Positions 1-5,207 of a DNA stretch of 5,207 nt are shown one piece after another. Positions within the stretch are counted from its first letter, which is position 1; the number at the start of each line of letters is the position of its first letter. Source of the DNA: Methanobacteriota archaeon (lineage in GTDB: Archaea > Thermoplasmatota > Poseidoniia > Poseidoniales > Poseidoniaceae); contig PAMN02000049.1 of assembly GCA_002707335.2 (NCBI GenBank), positions 7,279 through 12,485 of the forward strand. Reading direction: 5' to 3'. A program made the position numbers and the translations under genes. Below the pieces are notes generated by a model. It did no database searches. It was given only the letters and a program-made list of their open reading frames with translations, and was not told the DNA's origin.

Positions 1-269
1 GGCCTGTGACTTAATATGAGAGTTTCGTTAGAGTCAACTCCCTCTAGTAATGCCTCAACTTGAGGGCAATTAGTACACCAGTCAGCTCCGAAATATTCTA
101 CAAAGTTACTCGGACGGTTGACGCAGGTTTGGTTTCCCTCACAATTCAGATCTAGAACCAAAACATCAACAATGTTCCCTTCTTCATGTGATTCATCACC
201 ATGGCCACTAACATAAACAGGTAATAGGAATGTAAGAACCAACAAAATAGCGCACACTTTCCGTCCCAT
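1..269 (-). CDS. Exported thioredoxin-fold protein, N-terminal part (C-terminus beyond left edge)
   Basis: Reading from an ATG at 269 toward the left edge gives 89 codons with no stop, so the gene is truncated by the window. Residues 1-22 look like a signal peptide or N-terminal anchor: a basic MGRK start, a hydrophobic core (about residues 6-20) and a small-residue YVSG site. A His/acid-rich stretch (GHGDESHEEG, 22-31) follows. Residues 56-74 (FVEYFGADWCTNCPQVEAL) match the beta-strand plus WCxxC plus helix start of the thioredoxin fold, with candidate redox cysteines Cys65 and Cys68. A second pair, Cys43 and Cys49, sits just upstream and may form a structural disulfide. The in-frame stop at 309-311 limits upstream extension; TTG at 281 is a weaker alternative start. 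The protein is probably a thiol-disulfide oxidoreductase outside the membrane. Its divergence from ctaA suggests, without proving, a role in oxidase or heme A assembly. The exact subfamily cannot be named from this fragment. Confidence 0.72.
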   Translation of the reverse strand, partial: MGRKVCAILLVLTFLLPVYVSGHGDESHEEGNIVDVLVLDLNCEGNQTCVNRPSNFVEYFGADWCTNCPQVEALLEGVDSNETLILSHR

Positions 270-323
270 GTCATCGCCCAATACTTCCGGTTTGTTAAAA
301 GGCAGCCTCTAGTCGGGTAGAAC
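270..323. promoter_or_regulatory. Divergent promoter region with a central TATA-like element
   Basis: These 54 bp separate the start codons of the minus-strand thioredoxin-like gene and plus-strand ctaA. The only A/T-rich box is TTTGTTAAAA at 291-300, which reads TTTTAACAAA on the other strand, so it is close to symmetric. Its centre is about 26-28 nt from both start codons, the spacing expected between an archaeal TATA box and a transcription start at or next to the initiation codon. Neither gene has a convincing Shine-Dalgarno sequence, which also fits leaderless mRNAs. Use of one box in both directions is an inference; no clear BRE was recognised. Confidence 0.4.
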
Positions 324-1376
324 ATGGAGAATGACTGGGTTAAGCGCCCATCTTCTTTGCCCCTGTTCATAGCAGTCATGGCTATGGTGGTAATTGTGGT
401 CGGGGGGACCATTAGAATCTACGATGCAGGAGAGTCATGTCCTGATTGGCCTCAATGTTTTGGCACATGGGGATTCGATGTTTCTGAAGAAGACCAAGGC
501 AAATGGTACAATTCTACTGAAGAATACGACAGTCGAGGTCCAGACCATCGATATACTACGTTTGAGATATTTGTAGAATGGGTTCATCGACTCATCGCCA
601 GTTTACTAGCAATACCAGTCCTTGCGAACTTCCTCATAATATATCGCAAACGCGAAATTTATGGTAATGACTTGGTAAAAGTCTCGTTTGCAACTGGAAT
701 CTTGCTGACAATCCAAGGTATAGCCGGGGCTGTCACAGTTCGATTTGATAATGCTGATTGGACAGTCGCCTTACATCTAACCTTAGCTTCGATATTCGTT
801 TCCGTATTGTTATATCAATTTGTTTTGATGCGTAAAAGAGAGGGTGCGGACTGGTCTTGTTTCAAGGTGCCAAATGAATTTAGAAAAACAGAATTCAAAC
901 GGGTCACGATATTAACCCTATCAGTATTGATTCTCCTAATTTTAGGAGCATGGGTTTCATCGACTGCTGGTGGAAATTACAACCAAGGTTGTTCTATTGG
1001 TTTCCCAGATGGATGGCCAAAATGTCAAGGCGATTTGTTACCAAGCTTAGACGGAGCAGGAATTATTGTTCAAATGGTTCACCGCCTTGGAGCAGGATTG
1101 GTCGGCATCGCTTTGATAGTTGGTACCATGAAATTAAAGGAAAAAAGTGTTGAATTAGAAACAAGTAGAGCATTCTCGAAATTTATGCAAATGTCTTTAG
1201 GATTCTGGGTTGTGAATGTTTTTGTTGGTGGTTTTTACATCGTATTTGCCGAAAACGGCGACTTCCCAGAAGGGCTATCTTTACTCCATCTAGTGTTTGG
1301 CGTAGCAAGTTTCTTGGCTGCGGCGGTAAGTTGGATTTTGTTTAAAACTAGTGATGGGGATACGGAAGATGAGTGA
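324..1376 (+). CDS. ctaA: Heme A synthase (CtaA/COX15 family)
   Basis: This 350-residue polytopic membrane protein converts heme O to heme A by oxidising the C8 methyl group, the last step in making the cofactor of aa3-type oxidases. It shows the family's two-fold repeat of four-helix bundles. The first half has GESCPDWPQCFG (Cys39, Cys45), the EWVHR motif (Glu85, His88) and LHLTLAS (His151). The second half has a cysteine loop (Cys223, Cys234), MVHRLGAG (His253) and LHLVFG (His322). The four histidines fit the heme ligands, Glu85 fits the catalytic glutamate three residues before the first histidine, and the cysteines fit the extracellular loop pairs. Hydrophobic segments are near 12-30, 82-107, 118-138, 147-168, 193-212, 246-268, 290-309 and 318-340. 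At 350 residues it is longer than the roughly 300-residue Bacillus type, mainly through an acidic, Tyr-rich first loop (about 46-80). The start is firm because a TAG lies in frame at 318-320. The 3' end overlaps ctaB. Confidence 0.95.
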   Translation: MENDWVKRPSSLPLFIAVMAMVVIVVGGTIRIYDAGESCPDWPQCFGTWGFDVSEEDQGKWYNSTEEYDSRGPDHRYTTFEIFVEWVHRLIASLLAIPVLANFLIIYRKREIYGNDLVKVSFATGILLTIQGIAGAVTVRFDNADWTVALHLTLASIFVSVLLYQFVLMRKREGADWSCFKVPNEFRKTEFKRVTILTLSVLILLILGAWVSSTAGGNYNQGCSIGFPDGWPKCQGDLLPSLDGAGIIVQMVHRLGAGLVGIALIVGTMKLKEKSVELETSRAFSKFMQMSLGFWVVNVFVGGFYIVFAENGDFPEGLSLLHLVFGVASFLAAAVSWILFKTSDGDTEDE

Positions 1377-2448
1377 CAATAAACCATCATTGCTGAAAAT
1401 ATATTTCCAGTTAATGAAACTAAGAGTTGTCATACTTCTACAAATCACTGCCATATGTGCCATCTTGGCTCACGATCTAATGGTAAGAAACAATGCCATC
1501 ACTGGTGATAGAACTTGGTATGATACAGGATTTTCGTGTCTAATCACCGTATTAGGGGGAACTCTTGCTGCAGGAGGTTCAAATGCGATTAATATGGTGT
1601 ATGACCGCGATATTGATCCAGGGATGTCAAGAACAAGAACTAGGCCTATACCAAACGGATGGATTTCTCCTAATCATGCTCTGATATTTGGAATTATTAT
1701 CGCGATTGGAGGTAGTGCACTATTTTTGTTAGCAAATTGGAAAGCTGCGTTCTGGTCAATGTTTTCAGTATTTTTTTACGTATTTGTTTATACAATTTGG
1801 TTGAAGAGAAGAACTCCACAAAATATCGTTATTGGTGGTATCGCAGGTTCAACACCACCGCTAATTGGATGGATAGTTGCAGCATCCGAAAATATACCAA
1901 ATAATCTCAACCCGTTTGATTTAGCATCTCCGATTCCATGGATGCTTTTCCTGTTGATTTTTGCTTGGACTCCCCCTCACTTTTGGGCTCTAGCATTGTA
2001 TCGCAGCGGAGAGTATCGAAAGGTTGGAGTTCCCATGATGCCAGATGTGAAGGGTGCTAGAAGGACGCTAAAGGAATCAAAAGCATACTGTATCCTCTTG
2101 TTTTTGATAGGATCAGTACCATGTTTTTGGCCGGAGTATGGTTTGCCGCTAGCTTGGGCTTTCATTTCTGGATTCTTTACGTTGTGGTATTCTATATCTG
2201 TATGGAGAATAGATCCCGATGAAGAATTAGATGCCAACGGTAGAATGCCACTTGCGTTTGCATCATTCATGCGCTCTTTAGGATACCTTGCTTGGATGTT
2301 TATCGCATTTGTATACATTACAGCAGTTCCTAGTGATTATGTTTGGGAATATACAATCGGCTTCCTAATTATTGTACCTATTGTGAATCTATTTGCAATA
2401 AAATGGAAGAATTCAAATTCCAATAGAAAGGTACTGAATGCAGAGTAA
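1369..2448 (+). CDS. ctaB: Protoheme IX farnesyltransferase (heme O synthase)
   Basis: This UbiA-superfamily membrane prenyltransferase of 359 residues attaches a farnesyl group to heme B to give heme O, the substrate of the adjacent CtaA. The first Asp-rich motif is NAINMVYDRDID (72-83), followed by MSRTRTRPIP (86-95); it should bind prenyl diphosphate through Mg2+. Then come YTIWLKRRTPQNIVIGG (141-157), AGSTPPLIGW (159-168) and WTPPHFWALAL (200-210) leading into YRKVGVPMMP (216-225), all family signatures. About nine hydrophobic segments span the chain. It is longer than many bacterial CtaB proteins, with a polar insert between helices 1 and 2 (about 36-54) and another at 172-188. The usual KPR near the first helix reads KLR (17-19). 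The ATG at 1369 is chosen because MSDNKPSLLK gives a normal N-terminus and an 8-bp overlap with ctaA; in-frame GTG 1351 and ATG 1354 would add six or five residues. Overlap implies co-transcription and translational coupling. Confidence 0.95.
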   Translation: MSDNKPSLLKIYFQLMKLRVVILLQITAICAILAHDLMVRNNAITGDRTWYDTGFSCLITVLGGTLAAGGSNAINMVYDRDIDPGMSRTRTRPIPNGWISPNHALIFGIIIAIGGSALFLLANWKAAFWSMFSVFFYVFVYTIWLKRRTPQNIVIGGIAGSTPPLIGWIVAASENIPNNLNPFDLASPIPWMLFLLIFAWTPPHFWALALYRSGEYRKVGVPMMPDVKGARRTLKESKAYCILLFLIGSVPCFWPEYGLPLAWAFISGFFTLWYSISVWRIDPDEELDANGRMPLAFASFMRSLGYLAWMFIAFVYITAVPSDYVWEYTIGFLIIVPIVNLFAIKWKNSNSNRKVLNAE

Positions 2449-2534
2449 TGGCGCGGTGAGGGGGATTCGAACCCCCGTGGGAAGACCCATCGGATTAGCA
2501 ATCCGACGCAATGGCCAGGCTATGCGATCACCGC
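2449..2534 (-). tRNA. tRNA-Ser, anticodon GCT, with encoded CCA
   Basis: The minus strand folds into a class II cloverleaf of 83 nt plus a genomically encoded CCA (2451-2449). The acceptor stem is GCGGTGA with TCACCGC, perfectly paired, followed by discriminator G. The D arm is GCA/TGC around a 12-nt loop containing GG. The anticodon stem TCGGA/TCCGA encloses loop TTGCTAA, placing anticodon GCT at 2499-2497, which reads serine codons AGC and AGU. The long variable arm pairs TGGG with CCCA around TCTT, as expected for tRNA-Ser. The T arm is GGGGG/CCCCC around TTCGAAT. No intron is present. Its CCA end touches the ctaB stop codon on the opposite strand with no gap, and it lies 42 bp downstream of, and co-oriented with, the surface protein gene. 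Confidence 0.97.
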
Positions 2535-2557
2535 AACGGTCGTGGCACAAAAGAACT

Positions 2558-2572
2558 TGAATTAAATTAGAC
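2558..2572 (-). promoter_or_regulatory. Possible TATA box for tRNA-Ser
   Basis: In the 42-bp gap between the surface protein stop codon and the tRNA, the minus strand reads CTAATTTAAT at 2570-2561. It is centred about 31 nt upstream of the mature tRNA 5' end, suitable for transcription starting a few bases before the tRNA with a short leader. No other A/T-rich box of this kind lies in the gap. The same A/T-rich sequence, with the T-run TTCTTTTG at 2556-2549, could also help end the surface protein transcript. Both roles are inferred from position and base composition only. Confidence 0.33.
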
Positions 2573-2576
2573 GGTC

Positions 2577-5207
2577 TTAATTAAAGAAATCATCAAACTC
2601 ATTATCATCAATGTTTTGCTTTGATTTCCTTCTTGCAATCAATCTAGATAATCTCTTTCTTTTCTTAATGATCAAAGGTAGTCCGATGAAATTAATCAGT
2701 ATAGTAAACAACATAATAATTCCAGCAATTTGGAAATTATCCTGTTCCATGTCGTCAACTAGTGTGCCTAACCAGTCCACGCCATAAGGTGGTTCAGGAG
2801 GCGGTGGTGGAGTAGGTATCCTATCTTGGTTAAAGTCCCAGTATTGGTCTTCAACAAAAGTACGATTCACATTTGGTGATGGGTAATCGATAAATGTTAA
2901 TTCATTTCCAATATGGTCTAATGGGGTCAGAATATAGTAATAGGTTCTGTATGGTCTTATTCCGTTGTAATCCGTACCATTTTGCAAGAAGGTAGCAGAC
3001 TCCCCTGGTATATTCTTTAGATCTGTAGCAATTGGTTCTATGTACCTCAAATCAACATCATTAGGTTTGTATTCTACACGATATAAATTCCAGGATAAGT
3101 TGCCATCAGGTTCATGGTTTGGCCATGTCCATGATAATGTCACAACATAGCACCTACTCCAGTCCTCGAATAAGTTGTGACAGTCAGTGCTGTTCGTGTA
3201 TACAACGTTTGACTTGAAGTTGGAGACTTGAGATGTAGGGTCTATTGAATCACCACATGTTAGGCCAGCAATTCCATCATTGGTTGAAACCTTCGCTTCG
3301 GTATACATTGCGTCTCCTGCTCTGTCTGTTGGAATTACTGCATATGATGCGCAGATGCCAGTTTCTAGTCTTCTTTCATCATACCAAGTGTCCTCAACAC
3401 CTGTAAGATAAACAGATAAAGTATCTGTCATTAATCCATTCCAGACAAATTCGCTAGAGACTTCGTTAGGATCTGGGAAATACGATGATGCTGTTATTGG
3501 GCTAGCAATTCTGAAGATTTTCCACCCTCCGAAGTATGGGTTTTCTAAATCCCCAGTTGGTTCCCAAGAAACTTGCATCTCTCCATCTGGCAACTTTGTC
3601 AATGTGACATTACCAGCATCAACTTCAGGAGTCGGCAATGTGCCAACAATTAAAACGTCGCTGTTCTGCATTAAGCGTATGTTGAGAGTATCATTATCTA
3701 CCAAGTTGTAAGAATCATCTCCAAATAACTGTGTCCAAGAAGTTGAATTGTAATTTTCTAATTGGTAAACTTTAATCGATTCTCTGGGTATTGTGTTAGG
3801 AATTATTTTTGATAAATTCAAATCAAAGTCCATCCAATCCATTCCTGCATCAGTTTCACCGCCAGTTGGTAGTACGTCCACAGATAATCTCAATAATGGG
3901 GATAAATCGTTTCCTACTCTGTAATTGAATCCCGGCATTGGATAGTCAAGATCAACAATACTTTCTGCATGAGTCCTAGTAACTGCAGTGCCACTCATCC
4001 AATCTTCTTTGACAACATCTGTGCTATTGAATATTGTAAAGTTAATGTATGCAGTTTCGCTGATTGAATATGGTATCATTGAATCTTCAGCAATGACATT
4101 CATGTAGTGATCTCCTAAGCCAATTTCAGAGGCATTAACTTGAATCTGGCTTCCATTTCCATAATCTTTCAATCCATACAAGGCCCATGAATAACTAACC
4201 GGTTCAGCTGCGTTACCCATCACTCTAGCTGAGAAAGTGATTGTATCATCTGTGTTGTATGTTCCGTTATAGTTTGTCTGATCAATAATCGGATTCATCA
4301 CTCCTCGCTGAACATTTACATTTTGGTCAATCATATTGTCTGATGGTTTTGCATCAAAACCTTCGTTTAGATTTTGATCTACGTATACCTTGAATTTCTT
4401 ATCTCCTAACTTTCTGATGTTGAAATCACAAGTAACTTCTTCCCCTGCCTTAATTATGTTAGGAGAGCAGGTTTCCTCATATTCTGTAACATCAAATGCA
4501 TCTAGAATGAGGAATGTGACAGTTGGATTTGCAACACTCAAATTACCGTTGTTTGCTATGTGGACAACTAAACTATCGTTACCGAAATAATATGTTGGAT
4601 CGCTTTCATTTAGCCTGAATGCGGGTTCCATGGACGATATCTCAAGGTCTATTGTGTCATCAAAAACAACTTCTATAGATTGTAGATTATTGTACGAATT
4701 TAGGTCTCCATTAGGGGTTCCTGAAGACGACATCACTCCAAATTCCATTGTATACCTTCCTTCTGTTGAGTAATTAAGTGGTGGCAGATATCTAGTAAAA
4801 CTAGCATCTGACCATGTTGGCAAGTCGGAATAATTTGTCTCGGCGGTTGCAACTTGTATGCCACTGGTGTCATATAATGTCCAGCCCAAACCTGCAATTA
4901 ATCCACAACTGTTACAAGATGTAATCATTCCACTGACTTCCATTTGGTAATCAGTATTTGTATTCATTATAACTTCGTTATTGTAAGTTGGAACATCTGT
5001 TAATTGCGTCAATAAATTCTGTGGTTCAAACTTTATATCAACAAGTGATCGAGTAAAATTTATTGTAAAAGATTTGTAGTCATTTGATGAATTCCCATCC
5101 ATTTCCAAAAACCTGTAAATGAGAGTGAACTCCCCCTCGTCGCCGTTTGGATTAAATCCTTGGGTGAATGTATAATTGAGAGTTTGTCCGATTGGTATTG
5201 GGTCTAA
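2577..5207 (-). CDS. Large multidomain surface protein, C-terminally anchored (N-terminus beyond right edge)
   Basis: The frame is open from the right edge to the TAA at 2579-2577, giving 876 visible residues. Translation upstream of TTG 5108 stays protein-like (for example IGQTLNYTFTQGF), so that codon is not the true start. Numbering from the edge, residues 1-65 and 68-183 are CARDB-like beta-sandwiches, the second ending in NSYNN. Residues 185-300 are another CARDB-like domain (LVVHIANNGN, ending SDNMIDQNVNV). Residues 305-393 resemble a PKD domain (VSYSWALYG). Residues 395-525 are an unassigned beta-rich domain. Residues 527-642 and 658-780 are FN3-like (VSWEP, GWKIFR; LSWTWP, WNLYRVEY, YYYILTPLD). 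A proline-rich stalk (about 797-807), one transmembrane helix (about 825-847), a basic stop-transfer KKRKR (848-852) and an acidic tail ending FDDFFN follow. About 20 N-glycosylation sequons and eight cysteines fit an extracellular bulk with the C-terminus inside. Ligand or enzymatic function is not recognisable; adhesion or an envelope role is plausible. Confidence 0.85.
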   Translation of the reverse strand, partial: LDPIPIGQTLNYTFTQGFNPNGDEGEFTLIYRFLEMDGNSSNDYKSFTINFTRSLVDIKFEPQNLLTQLTDVPTYNNEVIMNTNTDYQMEVSGMITSCNSCGLIAGLGWTLYDTSGIQVATAETNYSDLPTWSDASFTRYLPPLNYSTEGRYTMEFGVMSSSGTPNGDLNSYNNLQSIEVVFDDTIDLEISSMEPAFRLNESDPTYYFGNDSLVVHIANNGNLSVANPTVTFLILDAFDVTEYEETCSPNIIKAGEEVTCDFNIRKLGDKKFKVYVDQNLNEGFDAKPSDNMIDQNVNVQRGVMNPIIDQTNYNGTYNTDDTITFSARVMGNAAEPVSYSWALYGLKDYGNGSQIQVNASEIGLGDHYMNVIAEDSMIPYSISETAYINFTIFNSTDVVKEDWMSGTAVTRTHAESIVDLDYPMPGFNYRVGNDLSPLLRLSVDVLPTGGETDAGMDWMDFDLNLSKIIPNTIPRESIKVYQLENYNSTSWTQLFGDDSYNLVDNDTLNIRLMQNSDVLIVGTLPTPEVDAGNVTLTKLPDGEMQVSWEPTGDLENPYFGGWKIFRIASPITASSYFPDPNEVSSEFVWNGLMTDTLSVYLTGVEDTWYDERRLETGICASYAVIPTDRAGDAMYTEAKVSTNDGIAGLTCGDSIDPTSQVSNFKSNVVYTNSTDCHNLFEDWSRCYVVTLSWTWPNHEPDGNLSWNLYRVEYKPNDVDLRYIEPIATDLKNIPGESATFLQNGTDYNGIRPYRTYYYILTPLDHIGNELTFIDYPSPNVNRTFVEDQYWDFNQDRIPTPPPPPEPPYGVDWLGTLVDDMEQDNFQIAGIIMLFTILINFIGLPLIIKKRKRLSRLIARRKSKQNIDDNEFDDFFN

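Noticed and set aside
152..412. An 86-codon minus-strand reading frame overlapping the thioredoxin-like gene and the ctaA start.
   Set aside because: It is in another frame of the same strand; the competing frame from 269 has a signal peptide and a WCxxC motif, and this one crosses the promoter gap and the ctaA N-terminus with no family signature.
950..1153. A 67-codon plus-strand frame inside ctaA.
   Set aside because: It is fully contained in ctaA in another frame, across the second cysteine loop and His253 region, and has no independent start signal.
1977..2318. A 113-codon minus-strand frame inside ctaB.
   Set aside because: It lies antisense to highly conserved CtaB motifs (WTPPHFWALAL onward) and its translation has no recognisable domain; it is a shadow of ctaB.
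2459..2476. An inverted repeat GGGGG/CCCCC just after ctaB, considered as a terminator hairpin.
   Set aside because: It is the T-arm of tRNA-Ser on the other strand and is not followed by a T-run on the plus strand.
2779..2815. A G-rich run on the plus strand, considered as a repeat or G-quadruplex.
   Set aside because: It is the complement of the codons for the proline-rich stalk (PPPPPEPP), which explains the composition.
4390..4590. A 66-codon plus-strand frame inside the surface protein gene.
   Set aside because: It is antisense to a CARDB-like domain, has low-complexity composition and no supporting promoter.
5100..5108. TTG 5108 or ATG 5102 as the start of the surface protein.
   Set aside because: The frame stays open to the window edge and the upstream translation continues the same beta-sandwich style; no signal peptide follows either codon, so the true N-terminus must be outside the window.

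Overview
This window looks like an AT-rich fragment of an aerobic archaeal chromosome, most likely a planktonic marine euryarchaeon of the Marine Group II (Poseidoniales) type. Four things suggest this: heme A biosynthesis genes whose proteins carry archaeal-style loop extensions, very short intergenic gaps with TATA-like boxes about 26 nt from start codons (leaderless style), an intron-less tRNA-Ser, and a very large, sequon-rich, C-terminally anchored beta-sandwich surface protein. The taxonomic placement is an inference from style, not from a marker gene.

Layout. (1) Positions 1-269, minus strand: the N-terminal 89 codons of a secreted or membrane-tethered thioredoxin-fold protein with a WCxxC motif, cut by the left edge. 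(2) Positions 270-323: a 54-bp divergent promoter region with one TATA-like element at its exact middle. (3) Positions 324-1376, plus strand: heme A synthase (ctaA/COX15). (4) Positions 1369-2448, plus strand: protoheme IX farnesyltransferase (heme O synthase, ctaB/COX10), overlapping ctaA by 8 bp. (5) Positions 2449-2534, minus strand: tRNA-Ser(GCT) with encoded CCA, whose 3' end directly abuts the ctaB stop codon. (6) Positions 2577-5207, minus strand: the C-terminal 876 residues of a large surface protein with CARDB-like, PKD-like and FN3-like domains, a proline-rich stalk, one transmembrane helix and a charged cytoplasmic tail; its N-terminus lies beyond the right edge.

How the genes work together. 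CtaB farnesylates heme B to heme O and CtaA oxidises heme O to heme A, the cofactor of aa3-type terminal oxidases, so the plus-strand pair is a compact heme A operon. The divergent extracytoplasmic thioredoxin-like gene plausibly serves the same process, for example redox maintenance of the CtaA cysteine pairs or oxidase copper-site assembly, but that link rests only on position. The minus-strand surface protein and tRNA-Ser are unrelated to heme metabolism and converge on the operon with no spare sequence between ctaB and the tRNA.

There is no gene-free stretch longer than 54 bp. I see no mobile element, CRISPR array or dispersed repeat. The heme genes and tRNA are recognisable families; the least described items are the surface protein and the thioredoxin-like fragment.
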